From positions 496,001 to 560,000 of the forward strand of contig NZ_CP100404.1 of NCBI RefSeq assembly GCF_024218775.1: 64,000 nt of DNA. Direction: 5' to 3'. The notes below the pieces were generated by a model. That model did no database searches, had not been told where the DNA came from, and was given only the letters and a program-made list of their open reading frames with translations. Numbering within the stretch: the stretch's first letter is position 1; every line of letters begins with the position of its first letter. A program made the position numbers and the translations under genes. The stretch comes from Haloarcula marina. GTDB taxonomy: Archaea; Halobacteriota; Halobacteria; Halobacteriales; Haloarculaceae. Positions 27,105-37,134 of the stretch are shown here, one piece after another.

Positions 27105-27232
27105 CCCACGTCGACCGATTCGCCGCACCCGTGGGCGGCGGGAGGTTCCGACTCTCTATTGACCTATGTATCGAACAATACTGGTACAGTTGGTACTGAG
27201 GTAACTGGAGCTAAAATACTCGAAAATACCCC

Positions 27233-27240
27233 TATTATAA
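27233..27240 (+). promoter_or_regulatory. TATA box of the pst operon
   Basis: TATTATAA lies about 35-42 bases before the pstS ATG, giving a predicted transcript start about 10 bases ahead of the gene. The setting is AT-rich. No clear phosphate-box repeat was seen. Confidence 0.5.
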
Positions 27241-27274
27241 ACGGGTTTAATACTCTACCGGCCACCATCAGGTG

Positions 27275-28432
27275 ATGACGCAGGACTCAGAGAAGCTGTC
27301 TGACCGCGTTTCGCGGCGTACGTTCATCGCGACCACAGGTGCAACGGGTGCGGCGGCCATCGCCGGTTGTTCCAGCGGGAGCAGTTCGGAATCCGAGGGC
27401 GACGGGTCCAGTTCCGACGGCGCCAGCGACGACGACTCGGACTCCGAGGAGATGACCGAGGCAGAGGAGACCGAGAGCGGGTCCGGCGCGCCCACGGCGC
27501 TCGAATCCGGCGGCTCCTCGACGGTGTACCCCATCATGAACACCGCCTCGTCGTACTGGAACGCCAATCGCCCGGCCAGCGACACCGAGTACTGGCCCCA
27601 CGGCGAGTACGGCATCGAGACGGACAAGGCGCTGGCCGACTACTGGGCCGGTCTGTACGGCTTCGAGGCCGGTGGCGAGGAAGGCCCGCCGTTCCAGTTC
27701 ACGGTCGGACTCTCGCACTCCGGGACCGGCGTCGAGAAGGTCATGAACGGCCAGCACGACATCGGGAACTCCTCGGGGAACGTCGAGGACGAACTGCCGG
27801 ATCGCGACTCCTACGACCAGTTCGTCGACCACGTCGTCGGCGTCGACGGCCAGCCCATCGTCGTCTCCTCGGAAATCGCCGACGCGGGCCTCGAAGGCAT
27901 CACCGGCCAGCAGCTGAAGGACCTCTACAAGGGCCGCATCAGCAACTGGCAGGAGATAGACAGCAGCCTGCCGGACCGCGAGGTTCAGGTCCTCGGCCGC
28001 GTCAAAGGCTCCGGGACGCGAACCTCGTTCGTCTCGAACGTCTTCGGCAACCCCGAAGAGGACACCACCGTCGCCAACCGCTTCGGTCAGAACCAGCGCC
28101 TCGCGCAGGCCATCGCGCAGGCCGACAACGCCATCAGCTACCTCGCGCTGGCGTTCCTCGACACCGACGGCGTCACCCCCATCGCGCTCGAATGGGAGGG
28201 GACGACCTACGCCTACGGCGACGACGAGAACGGCCTCGACTCCACCAGCTACCCGCTCTCGCGTGACCTGCACTGCTACACGTGGGAGGGCACCTCGAAG
28301 AAGGAAGCCGCGGTCATCAACATGGTCCTCCACGACTTCGGTCAGGACCTCTTCGTCGCGCCGAACGACTACTTCACGCTCGGCAAGCGGCGGCAGGAAG
28401 AAGAGAAGGCGAAGCTCCCCGACCAGGTCTAA
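27275..28432 (+). CDS. pstS: Phosphate ABC transporter substrate-binding lipoprotein PstS
   Basis: A 385-residue exported phosphate-binding protein. It has a twin-arginine motif (SRRTFIATTGATG), a lipobox (AAIAGC) and a long Ser/Asp/Glu linker. The mature part holds SSTVYPIMNTASSYW, VGLSHSGTGVEKVMNGQHDIG, VSSEIADAGLEGITGQQLKDLYKG and a phosphate-loop-like GRVKGSGTRTSF, all typical of PstS. A GTG lies just one codon before the chosen ATG. First gene of pstSCAB-phoU. Confidence 0.93.
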   Translation: MTQDSEKLSDRVSRRTFIATTGATGAAAIAGCSSGSSSESEGDGSSSDGASDDDSDSEEMTEAEETESGSGAPTALESGGSSTVYPIMNTASSYWNANRPASDTEYWPHGEYGIETDKALADYWAGLYGFEAGGEEGPPFQFTVGLSHSGTGVEKVMNGQHDIGNSSGNVEDELPDRDSYDQFVDHVVGVDGQPIVVSSEIADAGLEGITGQQLKDLYKGRISNWQEIDSSLPDREVQVLGRVKGSGTRTSFVSNVFGNPEEDTTVANRFGQNQRLAQAIAQADNAISYLALAFLDTDGVTPIALEWEGTTYAYGDDENGLDSTSYPLSRDLHCYTWEGTSKKEAAVINMVLHDFGQDLFVAPNDYFTLGKRRQEEEKAKLPDQV

Positions 28433-28493
28433 GCACACCTCGTCGCGGTCTCAGGGCAGACAGCACGATTGGTCCACTTTTTCAGACAACGAC

Positions 28494-29615
28494 ATGATAG
28501 ACGACGTACGTACGAACACACGCGAGACGATACTCGGGGGCGACGCCGCGGAGGGGTCGCTGCTGGCGGTCGGCGCGTCGGCGGTGACCCTCGTGGCGAC
28601 CATCGCCGTGTTCCTGTTTCGACCGGCGATGGCGCTCCCGACGCTTGGGGCGTTCGCCTTCGTGACCGCTATCGGCTGGGTCACGTATCAGGCCGAGATG
28701 GCGCGGTTGCTGACGCTCGTCGCGACGGTGTTGACGGTGTTGACGGTCACGTTCATCACCATCTTCCTCTTCGCGAGCGCGGTGCCAGCCTTCGTAGAGC
28801 ACGGCCTCGGATTGCTTCTCATCCCCGAGCAGAACGGCGAACCAATCTGGTTCTTCTGGTTGGACGCGCTCCTCCCGAGCGCGGAGACGTACTGGAACCC
28901 CCTCAGCGGGGCGTACTCGCTGATTCCGATGATTTGGGCGACGGTCGTCGTCACCGTCATCGCCGGGGCCATCGCCGGACCGCTCGGCCTCTTCGGCGCG
29001 TTGTTCATCGCCGAAGTCGCCAGCGACGGCATGCGCGAACTCATCAAACCCGGCGTCGAGGTGCTGGCGGGCATCCCCTCCATCGTCTACGGGTTCATCG
29101 GCTTTCAGGTGCTGAACGGCTTCGTCCAGACCTCGTTTCTGGACGACGGCGCGAGCTTTCTCATCGCGGGCGTGGTCGTCGGCATCATGGCGCTGCCGAC
29201 CGTCGTCTCCGTCGGCGAGGACGCCCTCTCTAGCGTCCCGGACTCGATGGGCGACGGCTCTATCGCGATGGGCGCGACGCGCTGGCAGACGATGAAGAGC
29301 ATCTCCATTCCCGCGGCGTTCTCGGGCATCTCCGCCGCCGTCATCCTCGGACTGGGGCGGGCCATCGGCGAGACGATGGCCGTCGCCGCCATCATGGCGT
29401 CGGGCACGCTGTTCGCGGACCCGCTGTACGACATCTTCGACGCGAACGCGACGCTGACGAGCCTCATCGCCACCCAGTACGGCAGCGCGTCCGAGAGCAC
29501 CATCGACGTGCTGTTCGTCGCCGGTGTGATGCTGTTCGTCATCGTCGCCGGGATGAGCGTCGTCTCGCAGTACATCGAACAGCAGATGAAAGCGAAACTC
29601 CGGGGGAACCGATGA
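28494..29615 (+). CDS. pstC: Phosphate ABC transporter permease PstC
   Basis: A 373-residue membrane subunit. Two extra N-terminal helices precede the usual six. LWPLSG-like periplasmic stretches and the conserved VLAGIPSIVYGFIGF, SVPDSMGDGSIAMGATRWQT and GLGRAIGETMAVAAIM are characteristic of PstC. Its stop overlaps the pstA start (ATGA). The start is the ATG 62 bases after pstS. Confidence 0.92.
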   Translation: MIDDVRTNTRETILGGDAAEGSLLAVGASAVTLVATIAVFLFRPAMALPTLGAFAFVTAIGWVTYQAEMARLLTLVATVLTVLTVTFITIFLFASAVPAFVEHGLGLLLIPEQNGEPIWFFWLDALLPSAETYWNPLSGAYSLIPMIWATVVVTVIAGAIAGPLGLFGALFIAEVASDGMRELIKPGVEVLAGIPSIVYGFIGFQVLNGFVQTSFLDDGASFLIAGVVVGIMALPTVVSVGEDALSSVPDSMGDGSIAMGATRWQTMKSISIPAAFSGISAAVILGLGRAIGETMAVAAIMASGTLFADPLYDIFDANATLTSLIATQYGSASESTIDVLFVAGVMLFVIVAGMSVVSQYIEQQMKAKLRGNR

Positions 29616-32269
29616 GCGACGCCTACGCGACCGAACGCGACGACGCGCTGGTCAGTGCCGAATCGAACGTCTACGACCGCGGCCTCGACGGGGCCATCGC
29701 CCTCAGCGTCGTCGGCTTTGCGCTGGGGATGATTACGCTCGTCGACCTCGTGCCGCTCGACAGCACCGGCGCGGCCCTCGGCGAGTTCTTCCTGACTATC
29801 CTCGCCGTCGTTGTCGGCGGCGTCGGCGTCGTCGGCCTCTCCTCGTGGGCGAATGTCACGCCGGTATCCGCACAGCGAGTCCGTGGCATCGCGCTCGGCC
29901 TCGTCGTCGGAACGCTCGCGCTGACCGTCGCCGCCTACGCCCTGCCGGTGTCGCTGGCGACGCTGCTCGGCGGCATCCTCCTCGTCGAAGCGCTCGGCAT
30001 CGCGGCCGCCGGGGTGGCTTCGGCGACAGGCGTCGTCGACACCGAACCGAACACGAGCGCGGGCCTCCTCGCCGGTGGCGTCTTCGGCGTCGTCGGCCTC
30101 TTCATCGGGGCCGCCATCGGCGGGTCGCTCGTCGGCTTCGACTCCCTGCTGTGGCTGGTCGTCGCACTGGCCGCCGGCGCGGCATTGACGGTGTTGGCCG
30201 TCGTCCCGCGCGAGGACCTCGGGTCGACGCTCCCGGCGGCGCTCGTCGTCGGTACGCTCGGTTTCACCATCGCCACCGCCGTCGTCGGCGTCGGCTGGCA
30301 GTGGGACCCCCAACAGCTCTCCGGCGGGTTCACCGGCGGTGCGGTCATCCCGGGCTTCGTCCTGTTCGGGGCGATTCTCTCTGCGTGGTCGGCCGCGAAG
30401 TGCCGCGCCGGATTCGGGGCGCGCGGCCGCGAGTACGGGGCTTTCCTCGTCATCAACCTCAACGCCCTCCTGATGGTCGCCATCATGGTGACTATCGTCG
30501 TGTTCGTCACGCTGAAAGGCGCTGGCTACGCCGTCCACGGCCTCGCTATCGGTGCAGTGTCGGCGCTGGTCGTCCTCGCGCCGCTGGCCGTCCTCGCGGT
30601 CAACACCGCACGGACGCCGGCGGGCACGAACGAGTGGCACGGCGGCGCGCGGCAGTTGTTCCGCCTGCTCCCGCTGGCGACCGTCGGCTCAATCGCGGCG
30701 GTCCTCCTCTCGGTCCTCCTCACCGGCGACCGACTCGAATACCCGTTCACCTACACGGTTCTTGTCAATCGCCAGTCCCAGACGCTCGACACCTTCGTCG
30801 CGGTGACGCCGGAGACGAGCGTCGGGTCGCTGTTGCTCGCCGCGCCGATGCTGTTGTTGTTCGTCTACTTCTTCCGGTCGTACGGCAGTCTCCGGAACGT
30901 CGGGAGTCGGAACGCGTCCGTCGCGAGGGTGCGACAGGTGCTCCCGCTCGCGGTCACCGGTTTGGCGGCGCTCACTGGCTTGCTCGTCCTGACCGGGCCG
31001 TCGCCGCTCGGACTCCCCGTCGGTGGCACGCTCGGCCTCGCGGCCGTCGTCCTCGGGAGCGTCGCGGCGGGCGGCCTCGCCGTCGCGCCGCTCACTGGCG
31101 TTCTCACCGGCGACGGCACGCTCGCCGACCGCGCACAGGACCGCGCGGAACTGTTCCCGGTCGGTGTCTTCGGCGGCCTCGTCCTGCTGACGACGGCCCT
31201 CCTCCTGCAAGCGCCCGCGACGGTGACTCCCAGCGTCGGCCCGGTCAACCTCGTCCCGGCCGTCGCGCTCGCCGGTGCGGTCGCGTCGGCGGCCCTCGCG
31301 GTCCTCCTGACCGTCGCGCGACGGTCGACGAGGGCGACGATTCAGCGCCGCCTGCTCGGCGAGGAACTGTCGCTCGCGCTGGCCGCCACGGTCGGCTACC
31401 TCGCGCTGGTGGGGCTACACGTCGCGCTGACGCAGGTCTCCTTTACCGTCCTCGGCGTCTCCGTCGCCAACGAGGGGTCGCTCTCCTTCCCGATGGTGAT
31501 GCAGGCGTACATCCCGCTGGGGGCCGAACCCGGCGGCATCATGCCAGCCATCGTCGGGACGGTGTGGCTGGTCGTCGGCGCGACGCTCTTCGCGGTTCCC
31601 CTCGGCGTGGGCGCGGCCGTCTTCCTCACGGAGTACGCCGAGCAGGGCCGCTTCACGGCGCTGGTCGAAATCGCGACCAACGCGCTCTGGAGCACCCCGA
31701 GCATCGTCTTCGGCCTGTTCGGCGCGGCGTTTCTCGTCCCGCGACTGGGCGGCGACGAGTCGCTCATGGCCGGCATGCTCGTCCTCGGGTTCATGCTCCT
31801 CCCGCTGGTGCTCATCACCTCTCGGGAGGCCATCAAGGCCGTCCCCGACGAGTACCGGGACGCCAGCGCGGCGCTGGGCGTGACCCAGTGGGAGACGATT
31901 CGGAGCGTCGTCCTCCCGGCGGCGATGCCCGGCGTCATCACCGGCGTCATCCTCGGCGTCGGCCGCATCGCCGGGGAGACGGCCCCGCTCATCCTCGTGT
32001 TGGGGTCGACGCTGAACTCGACGGAGGCGGTGTCGGTCATCGACGGCTTCCGCTTCACGGCGACGCCGCCGTTCGTCGCCAACGACGCGTTGCTGTCGGC
32101 GTCGGCGTCCCTGCCGACGCAGGTGTGGGCGGTCATCGCCGCCGGCGTCAGCGGGTCGCCCTCGATGGGATGGGCGACGGCGTTCATCCTGCTGATGGTC
32201 GTCCTGACGTTCTACGCGGTGGGTATCGTTGCGCGGACGTACTTCCGGAGGAAACTGAACTATGAGTAA
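29612..32269 (+). CDS. pstA: Phosphate ABC transporter permease PstA with a very long membrane extension
   Basis: An 885-residue permease; PstA is normally about 280-300. The PstA core occupies the last ~250 residues: [60 protein letters not shown] and [18 protein letters not shown]. Before it, about 17 hydrophobic stretches of 18-25 residues are visible, separated by short polar loops, with no recognised domain. The same frame is open throughout and codon use is uniform, so this is a real extension rather than a misjoin. It overlaps pstB by eight bases. The extension may anchor partners or regulate transport. Confidence 0.9.
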   Translation: MSDAYATERDDALVSAESNVYDRGLDGAIALSVVGFALGMITLVDLVPLDSTGAALGEFFLTILAVVVGGVGVVGLSSWANVTPVSAQRVRGIALGLVVGTLALTVAAYALPVSLATLLGGILLVEALGIAAAGVASATGVVDTEPNTSAGLLAGGVFGVVGLFIGAAIGGSLVGFDSLLWLVVALAAGAALTVLAVVPREDLGSTLPAALVVGTLGFTIATAVVGVGWQWDPQQLSGGFTGGAVIPGFVLFGAILSAWSAAKCRAGFGARGREYGAFLVINLNALLMVAIMVTIVVFVTLKGAGYAVHGLAIGAVSALVVLAPLAVLAVNTARTPAGTNEWHGGARQLFRLLPLATVGSIAAVLLSVLLTGDRLEYPFTYTVLVNRQSQTLDTFVAVTPETSVGSLLLAAPMLLLFVYFFRSYGSLRNVGSRNASVARVRQVLPLAVTGLAALTGLLVLTGPSPLGLPVGGTLGLAAVVLGSVAAGGLAVAPLTGVLTGDGTLADRAQDRAELFPVGVFGGLVLLTTALLLQAPATVTPSVGPVNLVPAVALAGAVASAALAVLLTVARRSTRATIQRRLLGEELSLALAATVGYLALVGLHVALTQVSFTVLGVSVANEGSLSFPMVMQAYIPLGAEPGGIMPAIVGTVWLVVGATLFAVPLGVGAAVFLTEYAEQGRFTALVEIATNALWSTPSIVFGLFGAAFLVPRLGGDESLMAGMLVLGFMLLPLVLITSREAIKAVPDEYRDASAALGVTQWETIRSVVLPAAMPGVITGVILGVGRIAGETAPLILVLGSTLNSTEAVSVIDGFRFTATPPFVANDALLSASASLPTQVWAVIAAGVSGSPSMGWATAFILLMVVLTFYAVGIVARTYFRRKLNYE

Positions 32270-33200
32270 CGCGATCAACGACGACGAGATGGAGACAGGT
32301 ACAGAACCAGTGGCGGAACCGCAGTCGAGCGAGGGCGCCGGCGTCACGACGGCGGGCGAGAGCGAAGAGCGCGTCCGCGAGGCGTGGACGGACTACGAGT
32401 TCGACGGGACGCCGAAACTCGCCGTCGAGGACCTGGACGTGTGGTACGGCGACGACCACGCGCTGAAGGGCGTCTCGATGGACATCCCCGAGAACTCCGT
32501 GACGGCGCTCATCGGTCCCTCGGGGTGTGGGAAGTCGACGTTCCTGCGGTGTCTCAACCGCATGAACGACCGCATCAAGGCCGCCCGCGTCGACGGGTCG
32601 GTCGAACTCGAGGGGACCGAAATCTACGACCCCAACGCCAACCTCGTCGAACTGCGCAAGCGCATCGGGATGGTGTTTCAGTCCCCGAACCCCTTCCCCA
32701 AGTCCATCCGGGAGAACATCTCCTACGGCCCGCGCAAGCACGGGGACATCGAGAAGGGACTGCTCGCGCGCCTGTTCGGCCGCGACGACACCGAGGCCGA
32801 GTACGACCTCGTCGAGCGCTCGCTGAAGCAGGCGGCGCTCTGGGACGAGGTCAGCGACCGACTCGACGACAACGCCTTGGGCCTCTCGGGGGGACAACAG
32901 CAGCGACTCTGTATCGCCCGCTGTCTCGCCGTCGACCCGGAAGTCATCCTGATGGACGAACCGGCCTCGGCGTTAGACCCCATCGCCACTTCGAAGATAG
33001 AGGACCTCGTCGAGGAACTCTCGAAGGAGTACACCGTCGTCATCGTCACCCACAACATGCAGCAGGCGGCCCGTATCTCCGACCAGACGGCCGTCTTCCT
33101 CACCGGCGGCGAACTCGTCGAGTACGACGACACGGACAAGATATTCGAGAACCCGGAGAGCCAGCGCGTCGAGGACTACATCACCGGCAAGTTCGGATGA
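32262..33200 (+). CDS. pstB: Phosphate ABC transporter ATP-binding protein PstB
   Basis: A 312-residue ATPase. Walker [10 protein letters not shown] is at ~85-93, followed by [17 protein letters not shown], the Q-loop [16 protein letters not shown], signature [16 protein letters not shown] and Walker [16 protein letters not shown], all close to textbook PstB. An acidic N-terminal tail of ~45 residues is haloarchaeal. The enzyme energises the PstC/PstA channel. The gene overlaps the end of pstA, so the operon is tightly coupled. Confidence 0.94.
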   Translation: MSNAINDDEMETGTEPVAEPQSSEGAGVTTAGESEERVREAWTDYEFDGTPKLAVEDLDVWYGDDHALKGVSMDIPENSVTALIGPSGCGKSTFLRCLNRMNDRIKAARVDGSVELEGTEIYDPNANLVELRKRIGMVFQSPNPFPKSIRENISYGPRKHGDIEKGLLARLFGRDDTEAEYDLVERSLKQAALWDEVSDRLDDNALGLSGGQQQRLCIARCLAVDPEVILMDEPASALDPIATSKIEDLVEELSKEYTVVIVTHNMQQAARISDQTAVFLTGGELVEYDDTDKIFENPESQRVEDYITGKFG

Positions 33201-33262
33201 GGTCGCCGCATCGCCGCCCGCGCAACCTCTGCGCGGGCGTGACCGACACGACATCCCTGACT

Positions 33263-34300
33263 ATGGAAACACGCAAGATACAGCAGGTCGGTGGCGGCAC
33301 CTACACCGTCTCGCTCCCGAAACAGTGGGCGGAAGCGGCCGACATCGATACCGGGTCGGTCGTCAGCCTCCACACGCACATCGACGGCCTCCTCGTCGTG
33401 CAGGCACAGGAACGCGACCGGGACGGGACCGACGCCCTCTCGGTCGAGGTCCCACACACCGACGCGACGTGTCTCGAACGCGCCCTCCGCGCGGCGTACG
33501 CCGCGGGCATCGAGGAACTCGAATTCGACGCGCCGGATGGCTTCACCGACGACCAGCGCCGCGCCGTCGAACGGGTCGCCCGCAACCTCACCGGCGTCAC
33601 CGTCACCGAGACGACGCCGACGACTATCCACGTGCGGACGCTCTTGGACGCCAGCGAGGTGTCCATCCGCCAGTCGGTCCGGCAACTCCAGTTCGTCGCG
33701 CTCTCGATGCACCGGGACGCGACGGCCGCCCTGACGGGGCCGACGACGGTGGACGACCCCGCCGACCGGGACGACCAAGCCGACCGCCTGTACGCGATGG
33801 TGGACCGCTACTTCGAGCGCGGCCTCGCCCGCTTGGACGAGATGGATGCGCTGGGGCTGACCCGCTCGGAACTGTTCGTCTGCTGGGTCACGGCCCGCGA
33901 ACTCGAACGCGTCGCCGACCACGCCGAGCGCATCGCGACCACCGCGGCGGCCATCGACGCCCCCCTCGACGACGAGTGCACCGCGGAGCTAGCGACGCTC
34001 GCCGACACCGCTCGCGACATCGTCGAGGACGCGGTCCGGGTGGTCGTCGGCGACGCCGACGTGGGGACGGCCCGCGAGGCCCTGCACACCCGCGACTCGC
34101 TCCGTGCCGACATCGAGGCGCTTGACCGCCACCTCTTCGAGGACGGAACCGAGTACCGCCTGACCCACGCCCTCGACAGCGTCGGCCGCACCGCCGAACA
34201 CGGCGGCAACATCGCCGAACTGGCGCTCAGGACCGCGGTTCGAGACGACGGACTCACCGCGCCCGCCGCCGACCTGCCCGAGAGCCAACTGGCCGAGTGA
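33263..34300 (+). CDS. phoU: PhoU-family phosphate regulator with N-terminal AbrB/SpoVT domain
   Basis: A 345-residue protein. Residues 1-50 (METRKIQQVGGGTYTVSLPKQWAEAADI... GSVVSLHTHIDGLLVV) are a swapped-hairpin AbrB-type DNA-binding domain. Residues ~120-340 hold two PhoU three-helix repeats ([57 protein letters not shown]) with the D/E-rich metal-binding pattern. In archaea this fusion is thought to link phosphate status with pst transcription. It follows pstB by 62 bases on the same strand. Confidence 0.9.
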   Translation: METRKIQQVGGGTYTVSLPKQWAEAADIDTGSVVSLHTHIDGLLVVQAQERDRDGTDALSVEVPHTDATCLERALRAAYAAGIEELEFDAPDGFTDDQRRAVERVARNLTGVTVTETTPTTIHVRTLLDASEVSIRQSVRQLQFVALSMHRDATAALTGPTTVDDPADRDDQADRLYAMVDRYFERGLARLDEMDALGLTRSELFVCWVTARELERVADHAERIATTAAAIDAPLDDECTAELATLADTARDIVEDAVRVVVGDADVGTAREALHTRDSLRADIEALDRHLFEDGTEYRLTHALDSVGRTAEHGGNIAELALRTAVRDDGLTAPAADLPESQLAE

Positions 34301-34381
34301 CTCGCCGCCACGCGCCGCGACCCTTCCGCTCGGGCCGCCGAAACAGCCGACTTATCTGCCTGCTTCCCCGTAGCCCTCCCA

Positions 34382-35128
34382 ATGACCGTTCACCACGAGG
34401 GACTGACCGTCGATTGGCTGGGGTACGCCACCATCCGCATCGCGGGCGACGACGCAGTCGTCTACACGGACCCGGGCCGCTACGGCGTCCTGACCGGTGA
34501 ATGGGAACCCCACACCGAGGGCATCGGCCACCCGCCGTCGACTGACTACCGCGCCGAAGACGCCGACGTGGTCTGCGTGACCCACGTCCACCACTACGAC
34601 CCCGACGGCATCGACCGGGTCGCCAACGAAGACACGACGGTAATTGCTTACGAAGGCATCGACGGTCGCGACGTGGAACGGGACTTAGACCCCATCATGG
34701 ACCTGCCCTACGAGGTCCGGCAGGTCGGACAGAAAGACCACCTGACCGTCGGCGACGTGGCGGTCTGGTCCTCGCCCGCCTACAACGAACCCGACGGGCC
34801 GCACACCCTTCCGGACGGAACGCCGTATCACCCCGAGGGATTCGGCTGTGGGTTCATGGTCGAAGTCGACGGCACGCGGGCGTACTACCCCGGCGACAGC
34901 GACGTGCTCCCGGGCCACCGAACCCTCGAGACCTCCCTGTTGTGTCCGCCAATCGGCCCGCGGGCGACGATGGACCGGCACGAGGCCGCCGCCCTCGCCG
35001 CCCGCATCGAACCCCGACTGGTGATGCCGGTCCACTACAACACCTTCTCGAACCTCGAAGCCGACTCGCGGGCGTTCGCCGCCGACGTGGCCGAGGCGGG
35101 CGTCCCCGTCGTCTTGGACGAGCGCTGA
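34382..35128 (+). CDS. MBL-fold metal-dependent hydrolase (UlaG-like)
   Basis: A 248-residue protein with the metallo-beta-lactamase fold. The metal site is seen in VCVTHVHHYDPDGID (HxHxxDxD-like, with Tyr between), YYPGDSDV and a final MPVHYNTFSN. The opening LTVDWLGYATIRI matches the UlaG/RNase-Z-like branch (WLGHAxxxI). Substrate is unknown. It sits 38 bases before the cyclase-family gene. Confidence 0.82.
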   Translation: MTVHHEGLTVDWLGYATIRIAGDDAVVYTDPGRYGVLTGEWEPHTEGIGHPPSTDYRAEDADVVCVTHVHHYDPDGIDRVANEDTTVIAYEGIDGRDVERDLDPIMDLPYEVRQVGQKDHLTVGDVAVWSSPAYNEPDGPHTLPDGTPYHPEGFGCGFMVEVDGTRAYYPGDSDVLPGHRTLETSLLCPPIGPRATMDRHEAAALAARIEPRLVMPVHYNTFSNLEADSRAFAADVAEAGVPVVLDER

Positions 35129-35166
35129 CGCGGCAAGACTACGGTCCTCCGGCGTCCATCGCCACC

Positions 35167-35808
35167 GTGCCCTACGCAGACCTCTCGCACCCGATACGCT
35201 CGGGGATGCCCGTCTTCCCCGGTGACCCGCCGGTGTCGCTCGCGCCCCACGCCACCGCCGACGCCGACGGCTACCGCGTCACCGCCGTCGACTGCGGCAG
35301 TCACACCGGCACGCACGTCGACGCGCCGAGTCACACGGAATCCGAGGGTCGCCCCATCGACGACGTGCCCGTCTCGCGGTTCGTCTGGGACGCCGTCCGC
35401 GTGGACCTGCGGGGCCGTGACCCGCGAACCCCGATTCGGCCCGCCGACCTGCCGACGAGCGACGCCGACGCCGTCGTCCTGCAGACCGGATGGGACGCCC
35501 ACTGGGGCGACCCCGAGTACTTCGACCATCCGTACCTGACCCCGGCGGCGGCCGACCACTGCGTCGGGCAGGGCTACGACGTGGCTATCGACGCGCTCAA
35601 CGTCGACCCGACGCCCACCGAGAACGCGACGGGTGACGAACCCGAGGGGTTCCAGGCCCACCACGCGCTGTTGGGGAACGACCGCCTCGTCGTCGAGAAC
35701 CTCGCGAACCTCGCCAGCGTGCCGGAACGATTCGAACTGGTCGCCGCGCCGCTGAAACTCGCGGACGGCGACGGCGCGCCGGTCCGGGCGTTCGCGCGCT
35801 ACGACTGA
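35167..35808 (+). CDS. Cyclase family protein (kynurenine formamidase-like hydrolase)
   Basis: A 213-residue metal-dependent hydrolase. YADLSHPIRSGMPVFPGDP and GSHTGTHVDAPSHTES are the classical motif (H-x-G-T-H-x-D) of the cyclase/KynB family. A downstream histidine-containing FDHPYLTPAAADH and GNDRLVVENLANL complete the fold. A GTG start is inferred, since it directly precedes PYADLSH and no ATG is available nearby. It overlaps the convergent NUDIX gene by ten bases. Confidence 0.83.
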   Translation: MPYADLSHPIRSGMPVFPGDPPVSLAPHATADADGYRVTAVDCGSHTGTHVDAPSHTESEGRPIDDVPVSRFVWDAVRVDLRGRDPRTPIRPADLPTSDADAVVLQTGWDAHWGDPEYFDHPYLTPAAADHCVGQGYDVAIDALNVDPTPTENATGDEPEGFQAHHALLGNDRLVVENLANLASVPERFELVAAPLKLADGDGAPVRAFARYD

Positions 35809-37103
35809 CCGTCCCACTTCGCCCATTCACGGTGGGCGCTGGCGACGGCGGCGACTTCGGCGGTGTCGAGACGACCCCGTTCGGTCAGCACCGCCGTCAC
35901 CGCCTCGGGCGGCGTCACGTCGAAGGTAGGATTCGCCACCGCGAGGTCGGCGTCGCCGTCGTACACCTCGGCCGCGTCGCGGGGTTCGAGGTCGTAGTCG
36001 GCCGTCGTCGCCACCTTGTCGGTGGCCGCCACGACGAAGCAGTCGGCGTCCGCGCTCGCCGCGCCGAGGGCCGCCGCGCGGGTTCCGACCTTGTTCACCA
36101 CGCGTCCGTCCGGGAGGATGCGGTCGGCCCCCACGAGGACGGCGTCGGCGTCCCACTCGGCCAGTTCGAAGGGGAAGGCGGCGTCCGTCGTCACCGTCAC
36201 CGCCGTCTCGTCGGCCAGTGATTCGGCGACGCCGACGCCTTCGCCGCCGGGCCGGGACTCGGCGACCAACACCGCCTCGGGCGCGGCGTCCCGAATCGCC
36301 GTCTCCACCGTGCCGGACCGCGAGAGCGTCGCCACCCGGGCCGGGAGCGTCTCGGCGGCCACTCGGGCGGCCTCACGGTCGCCCGTTATCGCTCGCTCGA
36401 TACCGTCTCGGGCCGTCGTCTCGACGGCGTCGGGCGTTCGCTCGTCGCTCGCGGCCAGCATGACGCGGTTGACGCGGTTTTCGAGGACGGCCATCGACGG
36501 TCGAGCGTGCCTGAGGATTCGAGCGAGCGCCGCTAGCCCATCCCAGTCGTCGCGCTCGCGTTCTGCGCGCTCCACTTCGTCGGCCCGTCGTCCCTCGGCG
36601 GCGAGCGCCGCTTCGTCGCGCAGCACCTCCAGCGCCCGCAGCGAGAGCCACGCCGACCCGTGGGTCCGGTCGTCTCTGACAGTCGCCACTCGCGGCCGCA
36701 CTCGGTCGTAGGATGTCCACAGTCGGGGGACCGTCTCCCGGCGGAGTATCTCCGGCGGATGGACCCACGCCGTTTCGACCGTCTCCTCGTTGGTCGTGAC
36801 CGCCCGCGATGCACAGTCGAACAGGAAGGGATTGACCAGCCACCGCGTCCCGCGCGCCTCGTCGTCGACCGGAAACGGGTCGCCCGCCGCGACGAGCGTC
36901 GCCGCGTCGGCCAGTCCGGTCTCCTCCGCGATTTCGGCGCGGGCGGCCGTCTCCGGGTCCCGGTCCGTGTCCGCGTCGTCGGCGACGTGTCCGGCGACAC
37001 CGCCCCACTTCCCGGGGTACGACCCGACGGCGTCGCTCCGGCGCAGGAGCAGTACCTCGCCGTCGTTCCGGAGGAAGCAGGTGACGACGGCGCGTTCGTC
37101 CAT
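35799..37103 (-). CDS. NUDIX hydrolase - eIF2B-like fusion protein
   Basis: A 434-residue two-domain protein. Residues ~1-150 are a NUDIX domain; the core box is TAARAEIAEETGL, where the usual Arg of REUxEE is Ala, although the metal-binding glutamates remain. Residues ~200-434 match eIF-2B alpha/beta/delta-like and ribose-1,5-bisphosphate-isomerase-like proteins (AVLENRVNRVM, DADAVLVGADRILPDGRVVNKVGT and LEPRDAAEVY). The combination suggests a nucleotide- or sugar-phosphate salvage role rather than translation. The ATG before DERAVVTC is used. It ends ten bases inside the convergent cyclase gene. Confidence 0.85.
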   Translation of the reverse strand: MDERAVVTCFLRNDGEVLLLRRSDAVGSYPGKWGGVAGHVADDADTDRDPETAARAEIAEETGLADAATLVAAGDPFPVDDEARGTRWLVNPFLFDCASRAVTTNEETVETAWVHPPEILRRETVPRLWTSYDRVRPRVATVRDDRTHGSAWLSLRALEVLRDEAALAAEGRRADEVERAERERDDWDGLAALARILRHARPSMAVLENRVNRVMLAASDERTPDAVETTARDGIERAITGDREAARVAAETLPARVATLSRSGTVETAIRDAAPEAVLVAESRPGGEGVGVAESLADETAVTVTTDAAFPFELAEWDADAVLVGADRILPDGRVVNKVGTRAAALGAASADADCFVVAATDKVATTADYDLEPRDAAEVYDGDADLAVANPTFDVTPPEAVTAVLTERGRLDTAEVAAVASAHREWAKWDGQS

Positions 37104-37134
37104 ATCTGTCTCTCGACCCGCCGCCCCAATCAAC

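Larger units (their letters stand above)
26381..27274. other. AT-rich gap between the glucan locus and the pst operon
   Basis: About 26430-26660 and 26860-27060 are strongly AT-rich (many homopolymeric A or T runs), unlike the flanks. Overlapping frames exist on both strands, but none shows a family, repeats or haloarchaeal codon bias. No terminal repeats or transposase fragment are recognisable. The right end holds the pstS promoter. The segment could be a scar of an old insertion or a buffer between transcription units. Confidence 0.5.
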
